From: Cymbidium sinense
Lineage: Eukaryota; Streptophyta; Magnoliopsida; Asparagales; Orchidaceae
Assembly (NCBI GenBank): GCA_021442155.1
Contig: CM038232.1
Span: forward strand, 60,915,436-60,979,435
Reading direction: 5' to 3'
Length of the DNA stretch: 64,000 bases
Numbering within the stretch: the first letter of the stretch is position 1; every line of letters begins with the position of its first letter. Positions 23,635 to 34,988 of this stretch are shown piece by piece. The position numbers and the translations under genes were made by a program. The notes under the pieces are model-generated. The model was not told where the DNA came from. It did no database searches and worked only from the letters and a program-made list of their open reading frames with translations.

Positions 23635-23674
<40 letters not shown>
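23635..23674. repeat. (AT)20 microsatellite
   Basis: AT dinucleotide run in the left AT-rich arm of the MULE. It produces an Ile-Tyr alternating peptide in one frame (23,476-23,772), which is not a gene. Confidence 0.95.
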
Positions 23675-23677
<3 letters not shown>

Positions 23678-24639
23678 AATTTATCTTTTTTATCTTTAAA
23701 TTTTATTTAAGTTTTCTTAATTTTTTAAAATTAATATTTTTAGATAAATACTTATTTTTAATTTATTTTTAAATTAAAATGATATATTATATTTTAAAAA
23801 TGTAATATTAATTTTTTAAATGTTTTAAGTTGCTATTTTCAATTTAAATTTTGTACTCCATTATCCTTTTTATTTTTTAATAATTCTTTTTGAATTCATG
23901 TTTTTATTTTGAATTTTATTTTTTGAAATTACAATGATATATGATATTTTTTTTTTAAATTTTATTATATTTACTTAAAATTTTAATAAATTTATTATAT
24001 TGAAATATTTTATTAATAAATTGTAATTTTATTTATAATTTATATTAATAATTTTTATTTATTCAAATATAAAATTAACAAATATTTATACATGATAGTT
24101 TATAGGTGAAATTCTTGATAAAGATGAGAAATTATCATGCTATTACTAGCCTTAATGGCAAGTGAAAGTTCCTAAATTCCTTCAAACCAGCTAAAACTCA
24201 TAAACAATGTATACATATAACTAAATAAAATAATGAATTTTTCATAAGAGATAATTTGGCTTGTTTTTGAAATAATTAAATTAATTGGTTGGTGGTACAT
24301 CTATTTTCAAACAAATGGAATTTCAAGCAGATCTCACAATACATTACCAAAAAGTAAAATTTTCGTTAACATTAGATAATATAGTAAACTAATCTACTTT
24401 GAGACTCTTTGTTAACAAAAATTTAAGTTCATACTTTCATAGATAACATATTGATAACAAATAAGTAGATAACTATTTACAAATGTGGATGATAGTTTTC
24501 TAACATAGATGCTCATACTTTCTATTTATTTAATTATTCTTCTAGTTATGCCTCTTATGTGATCTTATTTCTCTCCTACAAAGCAAGAGATAAAAGAAGT
24601 TAGAATAATTTAAAATATTGTGAAGAAAATTTTATACCT

Positions 24640-24990
24640 TATATTTTCGGGATTTTGTGGGCGCGTAGACCTATTATGCCTAGTTGATGAAAATAATCAC
24701 ATAGTCTTCTAAAACGATCAATATTTTAATCCATTATATTGTGACAATGTGTAACTCTTGGTCGACCTAGCCGTCTTCTAATAGGTGGCAGAGAGCTCAT
24801 TATTCCATTATTTGACTAAATTCTAGCCAGAATCTATGATTGGGGATTTTGTGAAAAACTCTGCATAAATTTGACTATATTTTTGTACTTTATAATACTT
24901 TCACACATACAATGTATGGTTGACTAGTCTTACTCCAAGTGAACATGTGGGTAAGGTATGTGATAAATTAAAAGATAATTACATGCATAT
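24640..24990 (-). pseudogene. MULE transposase C-terminal fragment
   Basis: Minus-strand reading from about 24,910: VNHTLYV, then KYYKVQKYSQIYAEF, which resembles the segment after the SWIM zinc finger of MULE transposases. Next comes LPPIRRRLGRPRVTHCH at 24,797-24,735, the proline/arginine-rich 'GRPK' tail usual in this family. Then FHQLGIIGLRAHKIP near 24,700-24,655 looks like a decayed CCHC knuckle (pattern C-x2-C-x-x-x-GHN-x4-C) whose cysteines and histidine are mutated. The catalytic domain is not recognisable. Family assignment rests on the order of these three motifs. Confidence 0.6.
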
Positions 24991-26029
24991 TTATAATTTT
25001 CATTTTCATCAAAATCAGGTCAAAATATTCTTCATGATCTATCATAAACTTTATATTCATATCGATTTATGCAAGCTAGTTCTCATAATCAATATGCCTT
25101 TTTTTAATATCTTTGAAATAAATTTTTAATTATAGACACAAATTCAAATTTATTAGCTCATAAAAATGGTTATGCATCTATTGATCACTTCAAGAAAAAA
25201 AAAAGAACAATCATATTATAATATATATCATAAATTAATGCTTATATAGATAATATTGCGCATGTCCCAACACACCGTTAAAAGATTCAAAAGAATTTAT
25301 AGTCATTGTTCTATAGCGAATACCACCATCATAGCACAAGATCCATTTTATTGCATCTTACTCAATTAACCAATTACATACCTCTTGTTTTACAATAAAA
25401 AGGTCAAACATTTGCATATTAAAAATATCTATGTCATTTGTGTTTTCAGTAGAACACATTTTTTTTACATAAAAATTTGACATTTAATAAAATTTTTAAT
25501 ATAATAATTTGTTATAAAATTATAATTTATTAATAAAAACTTTCAACATAATAAATTTAACAAAATTTCTAGGTAAATTTAATAATATTAAAAATAATTT
25601 AATATATCATTATAATTTTAAAACAAAATATTAAAAATAAAAAATGAATTACAAAAAAATTAAGGAAAATTAAACAAATTAAAAATATTTAAAATATAAA
25701 AAAGAATTTTAAATATTAAAAATTAAAAATAAATAAAATAAAATAAAATAAGCAAAATCTTCCATAAGAATATAATGAAAATAAATAAACTTTTAATAAT
25801 TAAGTAATAAAAATATACCTTAAATAAATAATAATAATAATATTTTTTAAAAATAATTAAGAAAACTTAAATAAAATAAAATAAAATAAATAAATTTGAA
25901 AATAAATATTCAAAATAAAAAACTTAGATAAAAAGTAAAATTGCAAAATAGTTAAAAAAAACTAAAAATAAAAAATTGAAAATAAATGGTGGGTGAGAAG
26001 GCCCGCCTGAGAAACGTTATTGTAGCTAG

Positions 26030-26280
26030 TCCCCAATTTAAATGGCGACTTGCTTCTTTTAATTTTTTTTAAAATATTCTTTTATAAATTAAATTATTAA
26101 TAATATTACTTTACAAAATTTGTTTATGGAGTATTAGGATCCAACATTCGATTTTTCCGGAATAGCTCGACCACACCTCTCCACTTTTAATTGTAAGTTT
26201 TTTCTTGGATAAAAAAATGAATCTAAAAATAATTTGAAAATTAGGTGTGTCAATTTATCAAATCTAAATTTAATAATCTA
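26030..26280. other. AT-rich spacer
   Basis: No gene, repeat boundary or regulatory pattern recognised between the MULE right terminus and the tRNA-like sequence. Confidence 0.4.
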
Positions 26281-26424
26281 AGACACCTTTGTCTAGTGAT
26301 TAAGAGCTTATTGTGACAATCCAAAAATGGGACAATATGTTTGGTTAAGCATTGTCGGTGTGACATGGCTAACATAGCCAAATAATTCTCCAAAACCATT
26401 CCAAAGTGGAGTCACACAATATTG

Positions 26425-26445
26425 GAAGGTTCTCGAAGCTTCTTC
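26425..26445. promoter_or_regulatory. Heat shock element cluster in solo LTR
   Basis: GAAGGTTCTCGAAGCTTC matches GAAnnTTCnnGAAnnTTC exactly: four alternating 5-bp units with correct spacing, followed at once by another TTC. A further GAAGATTC lies near 26,462-26,469, and CTAGAA-type half-sites lie near 26,600-26,632. Heat shock factor trimers bind such arrays. In plants, heat-activated copia elements such as ONSEN carry similar LTR elements. Confidence 0.7.
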
Positions 26446-26734
26446 AAAAGTCTAAATTTATTTGGAAGATTCTAAAACTTTTAGAAGACTTGGGATGTTT
26501 TAAGAATATTTAGAAGTCTCTGAAATTCTCTAAAATCTTTTAGATATTTTAAGAATAATAAAAATATTTTAGAATTATGTAGATGTTTAAGAAGTAATCT
26601 GGGAGACTCTAGAACTCTCTAGAATATTGTAGAATAATATATATATATAGAGAATAGTGTGGGTTATTCTAAAGGACACCACATATATGTAAAATGTAAT
26701 GTATTATATAATATTCTTAGGCATGGGAGAAGGG

Positions 26735-26744
26735 CTATAAATAG
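26735..26744 (+). promoter_or_regulatory. TATA box of the solo LTR
   Basis: CTATAAATAG, a near-ideal plant TATA box, about 290 bp downstream of the heat-shock elements. It is followed about 20 bp later by a C/T-rich segment where transcription could start. Confidence 0.65.
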
Positions 26745-27010
26745 AATCCCTCCCCAACCCACTCTCTCATTTGTAACCATTCAAGGATCTAAGTGAAGGT
26801 CCAAGTTTTGTAAACTCTCTTGTGATTAGTGAAGTTTTCCTGCTTATCTTCTCTCGTGACATTCTAGCTTAGCATTGTGTGAGTGTAAGGATAAATTAGC
26901 ACCAAAGGGAGAAGTCAAGGCCGCACGGCTTGGTTGAGGAAGTTTAACTAGTGACATTATGCTTTTAACCAATAGATCTTGGATTCAAATCTTACATATG
27001 TATTGTGTCT

Positions 27011-28475
27011 GTGAATTTGCTATTAAATTGGTTCAAATATCATAAAAAAAACCTAAATTCAGTAGATTAGATTTTTGACATATTTAAAATCAAGTTTTTG
27101 TAAATCCAAAATTTTAAACTACCTAAATTTTAAATTTTGAAAATTTTCCAATCCACAAAAAAATGATGATAAATTTTAAAGTTTATGAAAATAATTTTTT
27201 ATGCCAAATATTGTTGCCTCAACACACTCAATGGTTGCACAAACCTAAGAGCATATGTTGAGATAGTGTCTACAAAATTCCTTATATTAACACACATAAA
27301 GATTGCAAATATGTGATAATGTATGTTAAGACAAGGTCCATAAAATTTCAATTATATATTTTTTAAATCTTCCAATAAAATGTATATTTATAATAATCAA
27401 CTAATCTTTTTTTCATTTATTTTAAAATGGGTGGATAAAGATATTCTCTTTCAAATCTGAAGTCAACTTCTCCATTGATAGTGAAAAAAATGCATAATAG
27501 ATTTGTGATTAATTTTGATATTTGATGACCATATTATGACCTTCAAAGAGATTATGGCTAACACTCCAAAACCTAAACCTATAATAGATTCTAGATTGGA
27601 GAGCTCTAACAAGAAAATGTAAAAACCACTAAAGGAATTAGCATCATTCTTTGCTCTAGCACTTTGTGAGATTGGGTCCACTTCTATTCTTTCTCTTATG
27701 ACTAGAACTTAGAAGAAGAATAGAAATTGAAGGATTAAAAGAAAGATTCTTATAGAAAAAGCTAAGCTGAGTCATAAGAAATATAAGAGGCAAAGACTGA
27801 GAGGGAGTCTACCCTTACCGAGAAATTTCCTCTCCTGGGCGGGAGTAGGTTTTATCCTCTCTTAATCGCTAAGGGGGAGGAAGACATACATAGGATATCG
27901 AGCTCTCCTTCTCATCCTTTTGACTATGAAATGAAAAAGTATCTTGGATAGATGATTAAAGAACATTGTAGTAAATTGAGAATGATCTTCTAGAGGTGTG
28001 TAGATGCACAAAGTGCTACAAATGCATATATACATAAATGTATGAAAGGTAAGGTCAATAAGAACTGCGAAAGAGAAATTCTAAAGGATGAGGAGATTGA
28101 ATCTAAAGTTATAGCAGAAGCAACCCATATGACTGTAAAGTTGTATGTTAGTTAGTCAGGCTCTCCAAACCTTTCCCATGGCTCCTTAATATTAAAAAAG
28201 AATAAACAACCTAAGGTAAGTGTCACTCATTTAGAAAAGAGATAGCCTAGGATTGAGAAGGTTTGAACATACAGGGAAAATCTAAAGTAGAGAAAATAAA
28301 GAAAGAAAAGGAAATTGCAGCTTATGATGATGATTATCAAAAATAAAAATGTCCTAGTTAATCCAAATTATCTGTCAAACTAATTAATTAAAAATATCTT
28401 AGAATAAATTAAAGCAAGTTTAAAAAAATCTAAGGAGAAAAGGTTGAAGAAGCCACTATTAGAGAAACATCTGAT
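27011..28475. other. No clear gene; probable leader of the gag-protease element
   Basis: 27,011-27,430 is AT-rich with nothing recognisable. From about 27,520 the plus strand becomes Lys/Glu-rich in translation with many stops, as expected for a decayed gag N-terminus or leader, but no conserved word can be matched. The minus-strand frame at 27,681-27,463 has no family signature. Confidence 0.35.
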
Positions 28476-30150
28476 ATGAATGACCATGACCTTTTAAGAA
28501 AGGAGTTAGAAGAAACTAAAAAATGTTTTGCGATAGACATCACTATGACTGACATGAAGATATTAATGGTTGAGACTAGAGCATCAAGAGAGGAGTTAGA
28601 AGAAACTAGAAATTATTTAGTGATGGACATCACAATGACTGGCATAGAGGTATTCATGGTTGAGACTAGAGCATCTTGTAGAGATAAGTACTTTGATGAG
28701 GTTAAAGATGTTGTAATGGAGGAAGGCATTACATTAGACTTAACCAAACATCTACTTCATTAGCTTCACAAAAAGGATTAACAAATCTCCAAAATGAAGA
28801 TAATGATGGAAGAGATGATGGCCATTATGCTATTTTATAAGGCCAGTGAGATGCTAATCAACTTGAACACATTCATGCCACTAGAGATAAGAAAGTTATG
28901 TTTGATTATGTTAATAAAGACAAAATAAGAAATGGAAAAATAGCCCAATGAACTTAAACGGTTAGTAAAGCATCAGGTTAAAGAGGCCTTGGCTCAATCC
29001 TAAAGCACTTTTTCTATTTCAAAAGGTAGATCCTGCCTTGAGAAATTTGATATAGTGCATTACCCTATGGGTTCTTGCCACCCTCTTTTAATATTTTTGA
29101 TGGCATAGGCATATCCAGAATGCAATTAGCCCATTTCAGAGCAAGTTGTAATATTGCTCATGGGAGTGATGCATTATTGTTCAGGCAGTTCATCGATAGT
29201 TTATTTAGAATAGCATTTGATTGGTATGTAGAATTATCAAATGGGACAAACAAACATTTGTAGAGTTAAAAAATATGTTTGTTAACAGATTTCCTAATAC
29301 CCTACGCCGCATTATAGTGTGATATTTAGTGGTAGAAAGACAAAAATCAAATGAATCATTGGTTGATTACATTTTGAGGTGGAGAAATCTCAATATAAAA
29401 GTGTGAACCTCAACTACAAAAATAGCACACAATTAAACTCCGCCTTAGAAACATTCATGATCTAGTAGCCTTCCCCTTGAAAGGACTCACTATTAGGACT
29501 TTTGAAAAAATTTCTTACTAAGGCTTTTAGTATCCAAGAAAAAGCCTCATGACTATCTTTCTTATCAAGATCAGTTAGTGTCAAAATTATGAAGACAAAA
29601 ATCATAGAAAGTGTTGGAGAAGAAAACTAGATCTATATCAATAGCGGATAAGAGAAAACAACTAATGAAAAATTAGTTAGAAAAACTTCTTCTCATAAAC
29701 AATAATAATAGGACTATTCAGGACCAAAAAATGGTTATCTTTGACACTCTTGATGAAAGAATAAACTAAATCTATTCTTTTAAGCAAGAGGAGGTAAAAA
29801 ATATTTTAAAAATTATTGAAAAAAAAGTAGAATTCAAATTAACTGATTCTAAGAAACTAGGGGAAGTGGATAAGGTTAATAGTCCAAATTATTATTTCTA
29901 TCACCACATGCTTGGTCATGTAATTGAAGACTTCTTTATTTTTAAAGATTGGCTAGAGAGGAACTTCAAGTTAGGGATGGTTGTAATTTCAAAGGAATAC
30001 TTTATGGATTCTAAGCAAGGATCTATAAATGTAGTCACAATTGAGTCTCTTATCCTGATTAAGGATGCTTCTCCTATTGAACTGTGGGATTTGTCTTTAT
30101 CTTGTTCACCTAAAAGATCTATAATTAGACCTTGTTTATCATCTCTATAG
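28476..30150 (+). pseudogene. Ty3/gypsy gag pseudogene
   Basis: Gag builds the retrotransposon particle. Three separated frames belong together. 28,476-28,763 carries a 30-residue tandem repeat. 29,075-29,263 reads FNIFDGIGISRMQLAHFRAS and LLFRQFIDSLFRIAFDWYVE, the core of the plant Retrotrans_gag domain ('F-G-----H---F' and 'F--SL---AF-WY--L'). In a shifted frame it continues through ELKNMFVNRFPNTLRRI and YILRWRNLNIK to about 29,400. 29,866-30,150 reads PNYYFYHHMLGHVIEDFFIF, the 'Y--HR---H----C--LK' segment that follows gag in this group, with the Cys replaced by Phe. Stops and frameshifts separate the pieces. Confidence 0.9.
28501..28680 (+). repeat. In-frame 90-bp tandem duplication in gag
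   Basis: Two head-to-tail copies, 28,501-28,590 and 28,591-28,680, both starting AGGAGTTAGAAGAAACTA and both ending GTTGAGACTAGAGCATC before the last bases. They translate as EELEET----DITMT----MVETRAS twice. The unit is exactly 30 codons, so the frame is kept. Confidence 0.92.
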
Positions 30151-30811
30151 GTGCACTAGGAAATTTAGAGACCTAACATCTAATATGACCTACCATTTTT
30201 GCGGACTGACTCAAGGATAAATCCTTCTCAATAATTCCAAGAACCAAGAGTCAGTAGGAGTTTAAAAGTATAAGAGAGGAAGGATAATAAAATTGTTATT
30301 TATAAAAGTACTATTGGAGCTGATGGTAGGATAAAGTGCAACACCCCCATCACTTTATATAGTTTTTATATCATCCCTTCACAAAATAAGAATGCAATTA
30401 GGACTCCATGCATGCTTTTTCTTCTTTAAGCAATAATGATATGAATGAATTAAATATAAATAATAATTCCACAATCCAATAAAATAATTCTCAAAATTAT
30501 ATTATATAGATTTAATGGCCCTAAACCATATTATGGGTCAACCTTTGATGGTGATACTTCTATTGTTAAATTTTAGGACCTGCCTTTCACTATGGAAGTC
30601 AAATTCTCAAATTTTTATACATATATTTTAGTAAAGGAATAGTTAGGTGCCATTGAGAGTTGAGTTGACACTACAACCATCTCTGGGTAATAAGAGATTG
30701 TAGAATTTAACCTTCATAATTCCAAAGTCTTACCACTTCATATGGAACTTAAAGAAAAAGACCAACAAGTAATTACTAGCAATCATGCTCTCAATCTTCT
30801 ATAACAAAACC
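30151..30811. other. Linker between gag and protease relics
   Basis: Plus-strand sequence with frequent stops and no recognisable domain, lying where the spacer between gag and protease is expected. AT-rich interruptions suggest decay, not a separate gene. Confidence 0.4.
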
Positions 30812-31520
30812 CTTCTCAAAATACCCCCATAATAAATCTAATGTTCCAAAGGTTGATTATAATGCGTTAGCCTATCTTAAGAAGTTGCCTGCTAAGTTGA
30901 TCATTTATGATAGCCTTGTCCTCTCCAAAGAGAAGAGGAAATCATTAATTAAATCTTTACTTGATTCCGAGCTAACAACAATATCCCCTGATGAGGTTAT
31001 TTATTTGAAGGAAGTTCTTGGTGTAACCTTTTCCAATGAGACTTACTTCTAGGAACTACATATGATAAACATCTACTTTATTTTTATACAAATGTAGAAC
31101 ATTTAAATTCTTTTGAGCCCTTGTTGATCTAGGTGCATAGATCAATATTATGAATCTAAATACTTTGACTTACTTGAGAGCGAACACATGTAAACTTAGT
31201 TCTGATAAAATAACACTATGTGAATTTAATGAAAAGAGAGACAAAAATAGTAGGTTTAATTACTTTGTTGCTATAAATAGGTGACTTAAAACATAATCTA
31301 AATTTCATATAATTGATTAAAAAAATAATGCAATTTTAGGTGGACTCTAGATCCATGAGTATAGGATTGTTCCATCTACACTCCATTAATGTATCAAGTA
31401 TACATGCAATGAAATAAAATATATTATAGAAGGTGATTTATAACCATTCGTTAATCAAGAGGTCGGAATCTATGAGGATGCAACATATTACTTACTTAAA
31501 AAGTAGTTTATCTTCTCCAA
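30812..31520 (+). pseudogene. Retroelement aspartic protease relic
   Basis: An open stretch to TAG at 31,050-31,052 reads DYNALAYLKKLPAKLIIYDS, LVLSKEKRKSLIKSLLDSEL, EVIYLKEVLGVTFSNETYF. This matches the segment before the protease in one group of plant gypsy gag-protease proteins ('YDAL-LS-E'). Downstream, across a frame change, comes ALVDLGA near 31,115, the protease active-site box where 'DSG' or 'DTG' has become DLG. Then KFHIIDKKNNAILGG-IHEYRIVPSTLH near 31,300-31,390, equivalent to 'F-VID---SY--LLGRPW-H----VPSTLHQC'. It ends with KYIIEGDL-PF. No reverse transcriptase follows. Inactive. Confidence 0.88.
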
Positions 31521-32040
31521 GGAATCAAATATTAGTTAGGTAAAAGAAAAGAAAAAAAGAAGAAAAAAAAGAAAGGAATGCTATAAAAATAAAATATTGG
31601 CAATAAACATTGATTTAGAGTCTAGTTAAGAGGATGAATGAAGTATATGAGGTGAAAATATAGAAGCATTAAATAATAAGAGAAGCATCAAGCCAAAATT
31701 TGAAACATTTTTAGAGTAAAACAGCGATGAAGTGTAGGTCCAAAAGAAAAAAGAATGAGTTTGAATCAACTATGTTTGATAAATTAAATAAATATGCGAG
31801 TGCTTTAACACAAACTCCATTATCTCGTGACAAGGTTGCATGTCCAAGAGTCAAAGAAGCTCCTAACCTTTTTGGAGAAATTAGAAGAAGACAAAAAAAA
31901 TTATTCTATAACTTCATTTGTTAGCTCAGAAGAGGGTGTACAACATGTAGATCTTTTAATTGATTGATAGAACTCTCTTTTGACTGATAACCTGATTGTA
32001 TAAAAAAATTAATTAAGCAAAGTTTAATTTTTATACATAG
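31521..32040. other. Post-protease stretch without RT
   Basis: The plus strand remains Lys/Glu-rich with a short frame at 31,727-31,924 that has no domain. Reverse transcriptase would be expected here in a complete gypsy element, but none of its motifs can be read in any frame. Repeat family X starts at about 32,041. Confidence 0.4.
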
Positions 32041-33555
32041 TTGTGGTATTTTTTATTTGGACGTCATAGGGATGCCACAGAAATCTTAGGGCGTACTTAT
32101 TGAAATGATTGAGTACGACATCTAAGGAATGGTGTACTATCTCGAAAGATAAAAATATCACCTTACAATCAACTCAATCATCTAGAGATCTTTATCCTTT
32201 TTTTTATAGAAGAAGTAAAGTAGAGTTTATTTTATGTTGGGTTCTTTAATTCCTTATGGAGTCAAGCTCCTATAGTTAATTACATCCTAGAAAATGAGAA
32301 TTTTTTTAAGAATAATCTCAATTAAAATAGTCAAATAATGTCTCCAAAGATTTAAAAGTTTGATGACCAAAGGATTGTTAATTATTGGGAATCAAATGGG
32401 AAGAGTTGTAATAGGAAGTGTTCTTTACGGATCTTAAGTGAGAATAAGTAGAAAGTACTCATAATACTAGAAAGCCTTGTAAGCACTTATGTATATCATA
32501 TAGTGAGGCTTTATATTTTTGGAGAAGCAAAATCATATTTATTTGAGTTAATATTTTATTAGAAATTAGAACTTAGGTTTCAACAACATAAGATTGTGAA
32601 AATGCATAAGAGATGAGGACTTATGGCCATAACAAAAGAGAAACAAGTATCTTTTGAACCTATATCTAAGGTGCTCTAACATAAGCTAAGAGTTTGACCT
32701 AAATCTACTAAGAGAAGTGGGATATATCAGTTCACTTCCACTATAGAGAGTGGACCAATCTCAACTCTTCTGAATTTACAACCGCCTGAAGTGGCTGCAA
32801 GCTAACATCTCCTATAATTTAAAAAAAAATTATGTGGGCTGATCTTATGTAAATGTAGGATTATATGGCTGTTATTTAATAGAAAGTAATCTAGAGTTCT
32901 AAACTCACTCCTTAAGAGACTAAATTATTATCAGTGTATAAATTATAACTCAAATTAATGCAATAAAATTTTACAAATTTTATTTCATTCTTGGCCCATT
33001 ATTTTAGACTCAAGCTTAGGAGAATTTATGCCTAAATGCATGATGAAATTGGGTTGTGGCCAAAATCAACAGGAAGTGGTGTTCTCCACTACAAGGGACT
33101 ACCCTTATAGGTCAAACATTATCCCTTATCATGTAAGAGTGGAGACCCTATATTTACAAGAGTGAAATAATATATATGCATGATGTAGAAATATACAACC
33201 ATACAGCTAAGGGGTTACTAAATCTTTTATTTCTTGATTATAATACCTAGGCTTTATAGTGAGATTATGAATTATTTAAAATTTAATTAAAGTTATTTAG
33301 TTGAAATAGAAAATTTAAGTTTCCTAAAAAGCTTATTGCTTCTAGGCCAAACAACAAACATAAAAACTTTAAGAAACTTATAAAAAAACATATCATTTCT
33401 ATTGCATAATTAGTGTAAACACAACAATCAAATATTAATTAATTAAAAGAATACGAGATCTGTGCGGCCAAGCATCATTGGACACTTTGAAAAGGAAAAA
33501 TATTTGGTAGACGAGCTCTACCCTTATACAACAATCAAACATTAATCGAAACCCC

Positions 33556-33561
<6 letters not shown>

Positions 33562-33614
<53 letters not shown>
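33562..33614. repeat. (AT)n microsatellite in X1
   Basis: About 26 AT units. The Ile-Tyr peptide this gives on the minus strand (33,815-33,555) is an artefact. Confidence 0.95.
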
Positions 33615-33618
<4 letters not shown>

Positions 33619-34973
33619 ACTTTAATGATTATTATTTCATGTATGATACATGAAATTTGTAAAAAAAGTTCATATAATTTTGGCTTATGCAAATACATGC
33701 ACATTAGTATATCAAATTTGTAAAAGTATATGCCACTGTTAAACCAGGAAGTGATATAATCAGAGACCCCATTAGGACTACTTAAAGTCTCGCTCTCCTT
33801 AGATATTCGAGTCATATACTTGTTAATTCATATACATATGCATACATATGTGGACGTAAGGATGAAATTATGAAGTTTTTCTTTCAAATACATATGAGTG
33901 AAAATAATTTAAACTTAATATGTATTTCACCACAAATTTCAAGATACATACTATGCTATACTAAAGATATGAGATATTAAGACCTCTTTTGGACCAATAT
34001 CCCTATGACCTTGGGTTTCCAAGCTATATCCCTTTCAAATCGTGGTTTATGCATATAAAAACTAAATTTAGCTTTTAACTATCCATATTAGTTTATATTC
34101 ATATTAATATATATCTTTCGATTAATGAAGAAAATAATTTGAGAATTGCTAGTGATAATAGCCACACTATTTAACCTAAAGTCATGCAATTAAATGCAAT
34201 CTTTCATTTCATTTTTTTTAAAATATGAATGCATAAATATATGTACACAAATTTATGAATAATTGAAGCAAAGTAATTAAACACGATCAAATGACCCATT
34301 TGGACTTGTTAATTTCTAAGGACATTTATATTAAGATAAACACCCTTAAGCCTAATTAAATCATTAAGAGTTGATTTTCTTAATTTGGGTTATTTAATCC
34401 TAAAGAGGAGAGAAAATTATTGAAATTATTCCTTGACCCACCTCTTATCATTAAGTGATTTCGATAATTTTTATGAATTAATGATAGTTATTTAATTATT
34501 TAATCAATTAAGCCTAGAAGAGCCCATTAATTCAATTAAAGCTCTAATTATGTGCCCCAAAAACATGAGAAAAATTACTAAAGATGGAAAAACATAAAAT
34601 AAGCATGTCCTTAAAATTATAAAGCAATTAAGCTCATAATTAGAGGTTAACTAAATAAATGTGGAATTTAAAATCATCAATTACACTCAAAATATCCAGA
34701 ACCAATTAGGAATATTGATTTCATTGGGAACCTCTTTGTTGAATGAGCACAAAGAGGGCTTGGTTAAAAATTTTACTAACTTACACTAATAATTATGATT
34801 TTTTTAAACTCTAAATTAATTAATGATTTAATTAACTAAATAAAAGCCCTTTCGGATGATTTAAGAAATATTTAAAACCAAGGGTCCTAATTAATTTCTT
34901 TGGTCTCTCTTACTACTTTAATAAATAATTTGGTTTTCATAATTAATTTAATAATTTCATAATTTTAGATAAT

Positions 34974-34988
34974 TATTAAATGTATAAA
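34974..34988. repeat. Target-site duplication, left, of RTE copy E
   Basis: TATTAAATGTATAAA, identical to 35,936-35,950. The uninterrupted paralogue X5 has a single related word (TTATTAAATGCATAAAAGG) near 58,168, supporting the insertion. Confidence 0.65.

Larger units (their letters stand above)
23521..26029 (-). mobile_element. Mutator-like (MULE) DNA transposon relic with terminal inverted repeats
   Basis: The left end reads CTGGCTACACAAATTTTTTT then GGGCGGGCC. The right end, read inward on the other strand, gives CTAGCTACAATAACGTTTCT then CAGGCGGGCC. Both continue into AT-rich arms with TTTTTTATTTT words, so the repeats are inverted. Inside lies the C-terminal part of a MULE transposase on the minus strand. 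No 9-bp target duplication is visible, so the termini may be a few bases off. It abuts the hAT relic on its left. Confidence 0.65.
26312..26956 (+). mobile_element. Solo LTR (645 bp), probably copia-type
   Basis: Starts TGTGACAATCC and ends CTAGTGACA, so it has TG...CA termini. It is flanked by TTAT at 26,308-26,311 and 26,957-26,960; the fifth base differs (CTTAT versus ATTAT). It contains a heat-shock-element cluster at 26,425-26,445, a TATA box at 26,735-26,744 and a CT-rich stretch after the TATA, the usual U3-R layout. No internal retrotransposon domains adjoin it, so it is best read as the product of LTR-LTR recombination. Copia assignment is a guess from size and layout only. Confidence 0.65.
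26281..27010 (+). other. tRNA-like sequence interrupted by a solo LTR
   Basis: Left of the LTR is TTTGTCTAGTGATTAAGAGC, resembling a tRNA A box (type TGGCCGAGTGGTTAAGGC). Right of it is TCTTGGATTCAAATCTT, resembling a B box (GGTTCGAATCC). With the LTR and one copy of its target duplication removed, the two boxes fall about 30 bases apart. It could be an old SINE head or tRNA pseudogene. The mutated B box argues against a working tRNA. Confidence 0.5.

Noticed and set aside
23476..23772. 98-codon plus frame with Ile-Tyr runs
   Set aside because: It spans the junction of hAT and MULE and an (AT)20 run. It is compositional only.
26281..27010. Functional tRNA gene
   Set aside because: A and B boxes are degenerate, the sequence is split by an LTR, and no cloverleaf could be drawn with confidence.
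33555..33815. 86-codon minus frame ending in Ile-Tyr repeats
   Set aside because: Produced by the (AT)n microsatellite in X1. No other support.
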